Assembly (NCBI GenBank): GCA_029932755.1
Contig: JAOZPK010000005.1
Span: 28,323 to 33,609, forward strand
Source of the DNA: Candidatus Cloacimonadota bacterium
GTDB taxonomy: Bacteria; Cloacimonadota; Cloacimonadia; Cloacimonadales; TCS61
DNA: 5,287 bases
Reading direction: 5' to 3'
Position 1 is the first letter of the stretch, and every line of letters starts with the position of its first letter. Under the pieces are notes generated by a model. The model did no database searches and was not told the DNA's origin. It saw only the letters and a program-made list of their open reading frames with translations. Both the position numbers and the translations under genes were made by a program. This document shows, piece after piece, positions 1-5,287 of the stretch.

Positions 1-1124
1 CCTTTTCTCAGAATGAACATTACAACTGAATTATTGCCTTTAAGTTTTATCTTTTTTCTAAATTTTTCTACAGATTCAGGAAAACCACGTGTTTTAATGA
101 TCAACTCACCAATTTTGTTTTCACGAACATATTTACGGACTTTTTTTAAGTCGAATTTCATTATTTCTTCAACTTCAAATACTTTTCCAAAGTCACTTTG
201 TAAAATATGTGAACCTGTTAGTAGTGCAAGTTTAGAATCAATTAGTTTATATCCTATTTTGTTACCCATTTCTTGTACTAATCCGGCTCTAATAATTGCA
301 GAATCAGGTTCAAAAAGATATTGCTGTATATCGGTGATTTTTGTTTTTGCATTAGAATTTTGCAAAGTAAGATTGGTTGGTAATAGTACTGCTTTCCTTT
401 CACAATTCTTGGTAGCAAGATCTCCCATACAAAGCAGTATCTCTTTCAAAGCTCCATTTTCCGAAACAAATTCGAGTGTAGAATCAATAGGTAAATTTAA
501 TCTTTTATAATTTATAGCGGGAGATAATTTAACAGCAATATTCTGGCAGATATCCCTCAATTCCATAATTTTAGAAAAAGGTGGTGAATATTCTTCAGGA
601 GCAATTCTACGATTACTTCCGGGTCTTCTATCAGGATCAATGAAGATTGCATCAACCTGTTGATTGAATTCTTCTGCTTTTCCTGATATAAATTTGATAT
701 TACTCAAGTTTTGGTTTTTACAATTATATTTTACAATTTTAAGAATATCAGTATCCAGATCAATTGCATAAACCTGCTCTTTCCCTTTGGCAATGTTTAT
801 TAGATCAACACCGATACCACAGCAAAGATCTGCTACTTTATTAAATACTTTAAACTTTGTTGCATGATACTTTGCAAGCTTCCATGAAGTGGCTTGCTGC
901 GCTCCCTGTTCTGTGAAAAGAAGTTCATTTGAAATTGGTAACTTGTTTAAATTCCTTTTCTGCAATTTGATTTGACTAAGCATTTCTTTAATTGGTTTTT
1001 CTGGATTATTAGAAATCAAGCTCTGAATATCATTAATAGAAATCTCCTTTAATTCTTGAAGCTCTTTAAAGAATTTTCTATTATTTTTATCTTTCAGGAA
1101 TTCTAATAATTTATCAATATTCAT
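1..1124 (-). CDS. THUMP-like domain class I SAM-dependent methyltransferase (3' end cut off)
   Basis: Translating the minus strand from the ATG at 1124-1122 gives 374 codons without a stop, and the frame leaves the window. The N-terminus holds a helical segment with LLFTEQGAQQAT, typical of this family. Methyltransferase motif I is DLCCGIGVD at residues 99-107 (SAM-binding loop), followed by an acidic AIDLDTD strand that should bind the SAM ribose. The motif IV position reads FIDPDRR (161-167), then EEYSPPF (177-183) and KLSP (199-202). From about residue 315 the basic, beta-rich tail (KVRKYVRENKIGEL, then KGNNSVVMF) fits the C-terminal THUMP-like domain, which suggests an RNA substrate. No member's substrate is known to me, and DPDRR is not the NPPY/DPPY of N6-adenine enzymes. 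Homologues are roughly 380-410 residues, so little should be missing. The start is chosen because 98 residues precede motif I, as in relatives. No Shine-Dalgarno is visible before it. The family is well supported; the exact reaction is open. Confidence 0.85.
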   Translation of the reverse strand, partial: MNIDKLLEFLKDKNNRKFFKELQELKEISINDIQSLISNNPEKPIKEMLSQIKLQKRNLNKLPISNELLFTEQGAQQATSWKLAKYHATKFKVFNKVADLCCGIGVDLINIAKGKEQVYAIDLDTDILKIVKYNCKNQNLSNIKFISGKAEEFNQQVDAIFIDPDRRPGSNRRIAPEEYSPPFSKIMELRDICQNIAVKLSPAINYKRLNLPIDSTLEFVSENGALKEILLCMGDLATKNCERKAVLLPTNLTLQNSNAKTKITDIQQYLFEPDSAIIRAGLVQEMGNKIGYKLIDSKLALLTGSHILQSDFGKVFEVEEIMKFDLKKVRKYVRENKIGELIIKTRGFPESVEKFRKKIKLKGNNSVVMFILRK

Positions 1125-1184
1125 AAATTTGAAGTTTGGATTTATAATTTATCTGTCAAACAAAAACGGATTGTCCAATTTCAA

Positions 1185-1315
1185 TTGTCACACTGAGTAT
1201 GAACTCTTCGTCAAGTTCAGAACAGGCTTCGTGAGGTATCTAAATGTAGATCACATTAATTATTCATTATTATCCTTCGATACATCCGACAGCTGCCGGG
1301 CACTCAGGATGACAA
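1185..1315. repeat. MITE-like interspersed element with 14-base terminal inverted repeats
   Basis: The left end TTGTCACACTGAGT (1185-1198) matches the reverse complement of the right end (1302-1315, TTGTCATCCTGAGT) at 12 of 14 bases. Read inward, each arm runs from this terminus to a TCG-AGG-AT-like motif (TCGTGAGGTAT near 1230-1240 on the left, TCGAAGGAT near 1273-1281 on the right). The arms meet at an AT-rich centre at about 1241-1272. The right arm contains the near-palindrome CCGACAGCTGCCGG (1286-1299). From memory, TGTCATCCTGAGT...TCGAAGGAT ends belong to repeats scattered in many FCB genomes. No target-site duplication is evident. The element is too short to encode a transposase and would need one in trans if mobile. 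Structure is seen directly; mobility is inferred. Confidence 0.65.
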
Positions 1316-1343
1316 GGCTTAATAACATGACCTTTAAACATTA

Positions 1344-1405
1344 TAAAAGCACTCCGTCTTTCTGAGGAATTCTGATTGCTTTTCCCTCGAAGAATCTGGA
1401 GTGCT
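1344..1405 (-). terminator. Weak terminator candidate after the C25 peptidase gene
   Basis: On the minus strand AGCACTCC (1405-1398) can pair perfectly with GGAGTGCT (1355-1348), and the second arm runs directly into a short T-tract (GGAGTGCTTTTATAA). This resembles an intrinsic terminator, but the 42-base loop is far longer than usual, the T-tract is only four bases, and pairing competes with the 1388-1417 stem-loop. If it works, it separates the peptidase transcript from the methyltransferase gene. Confidence is low. Confidence 0.2.
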
Positions 1406-1451
1406 GTAGAATCTTCGCAATAATGCCTTTGTGAGAGTTTCTCAAAGAGAC
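1356..1451. repeat. Second, more decayed inverted-repeat element of the same end type
   Basis: The left end GTCTTTCTGAGGAA (1356-1369) matches the reverse complement of 1438-1451 (GTCTCTTTGAGAAA) at 11 of 14 bases, and all three differences are transitions. The GTC-n-CTGAG core resembles the ends of the element at 1185-1315: GTCATCCTGAGT against GTCTTTCTGAGG agrees at 9 of 12 bases. The interior carries a CGAAGAATCT stem-loop (1388-1417), a motif I associate with the GTCATTCTGAG-type repeats of related genomes. It begins 40 bases past the first element and ends 26 bases short of the peptidase stop codon. The imperfect ends suggest an old insertion. It could also be a single complex structured 3' untranslated region. 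Confidence 0.5.
1388..1417. repeat. Stem-loop with 10-base arms and 10-base loop
   Basis: CGAAGAATCT (1388-1397) and AGAATCTTCG (1408-1417) pair at 9 of 10 positions, with one A-A mismatch, around the loop GGAGTGCTGT. Eight loop bases (1398-1405) are perfectly complementary to AGCACTCC at 1348-1355, so a pseudoknot or an alternative long-range stem is possible. On the minus strand this lies about 60 bases after the peptidase stop codon, inside its likely 3' untranslated region. There is no T-run right after the stem, so by itself it is not a classical terminator. It may stabilise or process the mRNA end, or simply be part of the repeat. Confidence 0.6.
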
Positions 1452-1477
1452 AGCAACATTATTTTCTTGAGTAAAAT

Positions 1478-4400
1478 TTATTTAAGTAGAATACACTTTT
1501 TCACATCTACAGTGGAATTATTAACTTCCAATTTGTAGAAATAAATTCCTGAGCCAACCTTTTTCCCATTATTATCAGTTCCATTCCATTGAATATTTTG
1601 CAAACCTTCTTCTCTTGATTCTGATTTTGCCAAAACACAAACCTTCTGTCCACGAATATTATAAATATTCAGATCCACTTTACTATCCTGCGGTAGACTA
1701 AATGAAATATTTGTTACAGGATTGAATGGATTTGGATAATTCTGATTAAGAATAGGATTTGTCGGAATTACAGTTAAATCTTCAGCATCAGTTAATACTT
1801 TGTTATCACCATAATAGCCGGTTCTTCTGTAATTTCCACGATACGTTGACCATGGTATTTTAGTTCCCTTATCTAATTTACAATCGATAATAAGTGCACC
1901 GGCAATAGTGCCAGAAATAAAATCGAAATCACCATCACCATCGATATCTTCAACGCTTGAGGGTCCATAAGCACTTATATCTACTGTAACTGGAGCAAAT
2001 TCTACTTCTGTTCCATCATTATGGAAAGCGTAGAAATCATTGGCTACAGTAAAGCAAACAAGTTCTAAATTATCATCATTGTCAAGATCAACGGCTAGTG
2101 GTGGATTCGAGATCGACCTTGAAATATCAACCGGCCAACCTGGTAAAATATCTCCGTTCTGATGAATAATATAGAATTCTCCATCATCTGTGGTAAAGGC
2201 GATATCCAATTGGTCATCGTTATCAAAATCTGCAGCAATGGCAGAACAAGCAACTTTTGAATTCAAGACCTGAGTAACAAGAACTTCACCTGTTGGACTG
2301 ATGATATGCAATTTATCGTCAACTGTACCGATAATGATCTTTTTATTATCAAGCACAATTGGAGCTGTAGCTGAGACGGCAGAAAGCTCTAAAGGGAATC
2401 CGTTGATATTTTCACCATCATAACCAAATGCATATAAGTTCGCATCCAGCGTAGATATCAATATTTCACTTTTCCCATCTCCATTGAGGTCTGCAGAAGC
2501 CATATCACAGAAAAGTGTCATAGGAAGTTCTACCGGATAATTGGGAAGTATATCTCCATTATTGTCAAACACAGATAATTTATGATCGAGATCAAATGTA
2601 ACGATATCCATCTGACCGTCTCCATCCACATCTGTGATCATCGGAGTGAGCAGATTCTGATATTCAATAGAACTACTAAAAATTTGAGAACCGGAATTAT
2701 CCAATGCATAGATGTTTCCATCTCTATCTGTTATCACTATCTCATTCATATTGTCATTATTAATATCTCCATAGGCAGTGCTTTTCAAGATATTTGCCTC
2801 TCCAATCCAAGGAAAACCACTAACCATTTGTGCATCAGAATGAAGCATATTAATATTTGATTCCACATCAATAATAAGAATATCTTTCACACCATCCTCA
2901 TCAAAATCACAGATTATCGGATTAGATAAAACCTGATCATTAGCTGACCAAGGCCAGTTCTGCTGGAAGAGTGAAACTTCAAATTCCATTAAATAATCTT
3001 TTTCAAATACTCCGCCACCACTCACAGGAGCAGAAATATGTAGTGTATAAATATATGTATCATAATTACAATCCTGTGGGGCTTGTATAATAAACGAAGA
3101 ACCTGTTACTGAAGTACCAACCGGAATGTCTCCATAGTCAACAGTTCCATTGATAATTTCAATTGTGTTATCTTCAAACTCAATTGTAGCTGTAACATTT
3201 TCTGCATTAGCCCAACCCGGCAAGTTTTCCAATTCTATAAACACTTCTATCTGTTCTCCCGGGTTCGGAGTGTTGTCATTATCACCATATAAAGAGTCAT
3301 CATAGAGAACTCCTACAGGCTGTATATATGGGAATGAACCGTTTGCATATTTCACTTCAACTGAGGGATCTCCAAAGATCACAAGTTCATAATGTACCCA
3401 GCGCATCACTCCACTACCCAAAGCCATGTTAACAAGTTCTGCTCGAGATTGTGATAATGATTTTCCCAATTGACGCTGATCATCATTGAACATAGCTTCA
3501 AAGAAAGCTATATCATAATACTGGGAAGGGCCATCGGTATTGCCAGGACTGTACCATCCGTATCTTGTATTCCCAATAAAAGCGTATAAACCATGCTCGG
3601 AAATCACCAAATTCTCACCGATACTCTCAAGAGATGAGCTTGTTGCTTCATCAAAAGCAGCAGGATAACATCCTTGAGTATAGGCAAAACCATAATTTGT
3701 ATTTGTATAAGTGTTTACATAACTGGAAGTCTGACCGAATACAATGTTTTCATTTGAGTGTCCCATATGATTAATTACAGCAAGACCACCATTAATTGCA
3801 TCACGAACTGTTTCGGGACTATAAGTTCCTTCACGTTGGTAAAGCCTGTCTACATGATAATCTTCTTCCAAGCTCGGAGCCATATCAGCAACTTCATCTT
3901 TGTAATCTCCACCCCAGGTTAAGGGGTTATTATTTAAGTTTTCTCCAATCAAGCAAACTATATCATCACTAACTGTTTGGTTATCTACATAGAAAGATGT
4001 TTTATTAAAAACATTCTCGAATTCTTCTTGAGTTTCTGCAGAAAACCTGCCAACAGAAACTTCGGGGATCAGGTCAACATTATCTGCAACTTCACCGTAA
4101 ACACCATTTCCATTTCCATCCCAGTCATTATCCAAACATCCATAATAAAGGTCACATGGCATATTATGATCATAAGTTCCCCAACCTGTATCTATAAAAA
4201 CTGTACGAATAGGAATTATCTCATCATCACCACCAAGAAGAATATATTCCAGTGGATTAGAAGTACCTGAATAGGTCTCATAAGCATCAATAATGAAATT
4301 CTTGATCTTCTCCTGGTCATTTTCACCTGTATATTCAGCATAGATATCGGAAGTAAGGAATGTTGCCGTAAGAACATCATGATCGTTTTTCCAATCAACA

Positions 4401-5086
4401 AAATCCTGCAGATATACTTCTCTCTCTGCGTCTGTGATAACGATCATTGTATAAGGATCAGACGGATCTACTAGTGTTCTACTTGAATTGGAATATGTTT
4501 TATTGTAATTATAAAGAGCTTCGGGATTGATGATCATTTTTTCCAGATCAGATTTGTAACCTTCGATCATCATTTTGTTTTGTGCATCATAAACATCATT
4601 ATCAAAGTTAGAATTAATTGTGATCTCTGCATTTTGGAACCAAGTAACAACTTTTGTTACCGGATTAAATTTATATGGATAGACATTGATAATTACCAGA
4701 TCGTATCCTTTTACTCTTTGAGTTCCTAATAATTCATAATTCATTTCGGGAAAGTTAGCATTCCGAGAATAAATTGCCTGATCCTTTAGTGTTTTATCCG
4801 GTGTTGGTTGTGAGATCGGCTGCATTTGTCTAACATGATCAATATATTTATCACCTCTTATTTCTGCTAGATCAGTAAGTTCTACATTTACAGAAGTAAT
4901 CTTCTGCCCCATTGGCAATAGAACTTTTACCGGGATATAAGGCATCGCCGGTTGACCCGGTGTCATAATTTGTGGAAGTTCATTTCTAAATGAATTCTCC
5001 ATTATTTCCGGCTCTTCAATATTCAAATTTATTGCTGAAATTAATGCAGGTAAAATCAAAATTGTTATCAAAATTATTCTTCTCAT
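1478..5086 (-). CDS. Secreted gingipain-like (C25) cysteine peptidase with beta-propeller and Type IX sorting domain
   Basis: A complete 1202-residue protein with an MRRIILITILILPALISA signal peptide (likely cleaved after Ala18). Residues about 20-200 fit a C25 propeptide (MTPGQPAMPYIPVKVLLP), possibly released near Arg203. The C25 catalytic domain covers about 212-575: YILLGGDDEIIP (281-292), the WDGNGNGVYGE loop (322-332), probable catalytic His443 in HMGHSNEN and Cys473 in TQGCYPAAFD, then GNTRYGWY and a closing FGDPSVEVK. An Ig-like domain follows (about 590-705, TPNPGEQIEV). Eight FG-GAP/VCBS-type repeats of 42-49 residues span about 720-1075; seven carry D-x-[DN]-x-D loops, as at 727-731 and 1047-1051. 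The tail (about 1115-1202) has QNYPNPFNP and WNGTDNNGKKVGSGIYFYKL, a type A Type IX sorting domain that should direct secretion and surface anchoring or release. AAGGAG six bases before the ATG fixes the start. Family assignment is firm; substrate is unknown. Arg or Lys specificity cannot be read from the sequence. Confidence 0.95.
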   Translation of the reverse strand: MRRIILITILILPALISAINLNIEEPEIMENSFRNELPQIMTPGQPAMPYIPVKVLLPMGQKITSVNVELTDLAEIRGDKYIDHVRQMQPISQPTPDKTLKDQAIYSRNANFPEMNYELLGTQRVKGYDLVIINVYPYKFNPVTKVVTWFQNAEITINSNFDNDVYDAQNKMMIEGYKSDLEKMIINPEALYNYNKTYSNSSRTLVDPSDPYTMIVITDAEREVYLQDFVDWKNDHDVLTATFLTSDIYAEYTGENDQEKIKNFIIDAYETYSGTSNPLEYILLGGDDEIIPIRTVFIDTGWGTYDHNMPCDLYYGCLDNDWDGNGNGVYGEVADNVDLIPEVSVGRFSAETQEEFENVFNKTSFYVDNQTVSDDIVCLIGENLNNNPLTWGGDYKDEVADMAPSLEEDYHVDRLYQREGTYSPETVRDAINGGLAVINHMGHSNENIVFGQTSSYVNTYTNTNYGFAYTQGCYPAAFDEATSSSLESIGENLVISEHGLYAFIGNTRYGWYSPGNTDGPSQYYDIAFFEAMFNDDQRQLGKSLSQSRAELVNMALGSGVMRWVHYELVIFGDPSVEVKYANGSFPYIQPVGVLYDDSLYGDNDNTPNPGEQIEVFIELENLPGWANAENVTATIEFEDNTIEIINGTVDYGDIPVGTSVTGSSFIIQAPQDCNYDTYIYTLHISAPVSGGGVFEKDYLMEFEVSLFQQNWPWSANDQVLSNPIICDFDEDGVKDILIIDVESNINMLHSDAQMVSGFPWIGEANILKSTAYGDINNDNMNEIVITDRDGNIYALDNSGSQIFSSSIEYQNLLTPMITDVDGDGQMDIVTFDLDHKLSVFDNNGDILPNYPVELPMTLFCDMASADLNGDGKSEILISTLDANLYAFGYDGENINGFPLELSAVSATAPIVLDNKKIIIGTVDDKLHIISPTGEVLVTQVLNSKVACSAIAADFDNDDQLDIAFTTDDGEFYIIHQNGDILPGWPVDISRSISNPPLAVDLDNDDNLELVCFTVANDFYAFHNDGTEVEFAPVTVDISAYGPSSVEDIDGDGDFDFISGTIAGALIIDCKLDKGTKIPWSTYRGNYRRTGYYGDNKVLTDAEDLTVIPTNPILNQNYPNPFNPVTNISFSLPQDSKVDLNIYNIRGQKVCVLAKSESREEGLQNIQWNGTDNNGKKVGSGIYFYKLEVNNSTVDVKKCILLK

Positions 5087-5092
5087 TCTATA

Positions 5093-5098
5093 CTCCTT
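5093..5098 (-). promoter_or_regulatory. Ribosome binding site of the C25 peptidase gene
   Basis: The minus strand reads AAGGAG six bases before the ATG at 5086-5084, a near-ideal Shine-Dalgarno at ideal spacing. It settles the start codon, and the residues that follow form a signal peptide. The downstream methyltransferase gene has no such site. Confidence 0.9.
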
Positions 5099-5109
5099 TT
5101 ATTATATTT

Positions 5110-5115
5110 ATTATA
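5110..5115 (-). promoter_or_regulatory. Candidate -10 box for the C25 peptidase gene
   Basis: A perfect TATAAT lies on the minus strand at 5115-5110. It would place the transcription start near 5103, leaving a leader of about 17 bases that contains the AAGGAG site. A second TATAAT at 5106-5101 would start transcription inside that site and is less likely. No good -35 box lies 16-18 bases upstream: the positions read CAAAAA or TCAAAA. A TTGACG at 5154-5149 is too far away. In sequence this AT-rich, TATAAT can occur by chance. Confidence 0.35.
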
Positions 5116-5199
5116 ATCTTTAAGGATGCAATTTTTGAGCCAATATTACGTCAAGTTAATAGTTGTAGTAGTTAAATAATTTGAATTTATTCGGAATGG

Positions 5200-5205
5200 T
5201 TGACA
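5200..5205 (+). promoter_or_regulatory. Candidate -35 box for tRNA-Pro
   Basis: A perfect TTGACA on the plus strand lies 30 bases before the first tRNA base. That would put the transcription start at about 5235, almost at the mature 5' end. The -10 region at 17-18 bases spacing (AAAATG or AAATGT, 5223-5229) is a poor match to TATAAT, so the promoter is plausible but unproven. Confidence 0.4.
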
Positions 5206-5235
5206 ACAAATATCAAATAAGAAAAATGTTCACGT

Positions 5236-5287
5236 CGGGATGTAGCGCAGTTCGGTCAGCGCGTTCGGTTCGGGACCGAAAGGTCGG
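5236..5287 (+). tRNA. trnP: tRNA-Pro (anticodon CGG), 3' part beyond the window
   Basis: The gene begins with acceptor strand CGGGATG (5236-5242), then TA, and a D-stem GCGC (5245-5248) pairing with GCGC (5259-5262) around an AGTTCGGTCA loop that holds the conserved GG. The anticodon stem TTCGG/CCGAA (5264-5268 and 5276-5280) closes the seven-base loop TTCGGGA, giving anticodon CGG at 5271-5273 for the proline codon CCG. A first base of C, where most tRNAs have G, is the bacterial tRNA-Pro mark, and the anticodon loop matches my memory of E. coli tRNA-Pro(CGG). The variable loop AGGTC follows; the window ends two bases into the T-stem, so about 52 of 77 bases are present. It is transcribed divergently from the peptidase gene. 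Confidence 0.95.

Larger units (their letters stand above)
1125..1477. other. Repeat-rich intergenic region without a convincing gene
   Basis: This 353-base gap separates the stop of the C25 peptidase gene from the start of the methyltransferase gene, both on the minus strand. A 78-codon plus-strand frame (1129-1365) reads through it, but its middle is simply the translation of the inverted-repeat element at 1185-1315, so I do not call it a gene. The gap holds two elements with terminal inverted repeats, a stem-loop at 1388-1417, a small hairpin near 1427-1449, and about 60 AT-rich bases (1125-1184) that must carry any leader or promoter of the methyltransferase. I see no Shine-Dalgarno and no well-spaced promoter pair there. 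Confidence 0.7.

Noticed and set aside
13..510. A 165-codon plus-strand open frame
   Set aside because: It lies antisense to the methyltransferase frame, whose motifs and family blocks are unmistakable. Its translation is Ser/Phe/Leu-rich low-complexity sequence typical of a shadow frame.
1154..1159. A perfect TTGACA on the minus strand before the methyltransferase gene
   Set aside because: No acceptable -10 box lies 16-18 bases downstream. The only TATAAA (1146-1141) is seven bases away, so it does not make a usable promoter pair.
1129..1365. A 78-codon plus-strand open frame with a CHTEYELF...RALRMTR-like peptide
   Set aside because: The central part is the translated inverted-repeat element at 1185-1315. 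Such peptides are commonly annotated as spurious hypothetical proteins wherever this kind of repeat lies. No ribosome binding site is visible.
1427..1449. Small hairpin TGAGA-GTT-TCTCA with a CTTTG/CAAAG outer stem as a terminator
   Set aside because: The stem is short and bulged and no T-run follows on either strand. It is better explained as the right end of the repeat at 1356-1451.
1185..1451. CRISPR-like array
   Set aside because: The repeats are inverted rather than direct, there are only two dissimilar units, and no regular spacers are present.
2582..2860. A 92-codon plus-strand open frame
   Set aside because: It is antisense to the propeller repeats of the C25 peptidase gene. The periodic Ile/His-rich sequence mirrors the Asp-rich repeats on the other strand.
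3977..4401. Open frames on both strands (97 and 61 codons) inside the catalytic-domain region
   Set aside because: Both overlap the continuous, well-conserved C25 frame and have no start signal or recognisable motif.
4990..5175. A 61-codon plus-strand open frame across the peptidase start and its promoter region
   Set aside because: It overlaps the signal peptide and ribosome binding site of the opposite-strand gene and has no recognisable features.

Overview
The window is AT-rich and coding-dense and holds two genes on the minus strand plus the start of a tRNA gene on the plus strand. The large gene carries a Type IX-style C-terminal sorting domain (an NxNPFNP-type motif, then a FlgD-like tail) on a gingipain-type (peptidase family C25) protein. 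That points to the Fibrobacterota-Chlorobiota-Bacteroidota (FCB) superphylum. The sorting-tail style, the low GC and the TGTCATCCTGAGT-type intergenic repeats make a Cloacimonadota-like or neighbouring uncultured lineage my best guess. This is recognition from memory, not a database result.

Layout from left to right. Positions 1-1124 (minus) encode a SAM-dependent methyltransferase of the THUMP-like family, cut off at its C-terminus by the window edge. Positions 1125-1477 are an intergenic stretch with no convincing gene. It is largely filled by two short elements with terminal inverted repeats (about 1185-1315 and 1356-1451) and by hairpins. Positions 1478-5086 (minus) encode a complete 1202-residue secreted cysteine peptidase: signal peptide, propeptide, C25 catalytic domain with a visible His/Cys pair, Ig-like domain, eight FG-GAP/VCBS-like blades, and a Type IX sorting domain. 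Positions 5087-5235 are a divergent intergenic region with a strong ribosome binding site for the peptidase and a TTGACA box facing the tRNA. Positions 5236-5287 are the first two-thirds of a tRNA-Pro with anticodon CGG.

The three genes do not form an obvious pathway. The peptidase probably acts outside the cell or on its surface, and the methyltransferase is a cytoplasmic housekeeping-type enzyme of unproven substrate. Although the two are co-oriented, 353 bases of repeat and hairpin sequence separate them, so a single operon is doubtful. I do not see a new multi-gene system. The least ordinary part is the pair of related mobile-looking repeats between the two genes, which includes a hairpin whose loop is complementary to a segment about 33 bases outside the stem.
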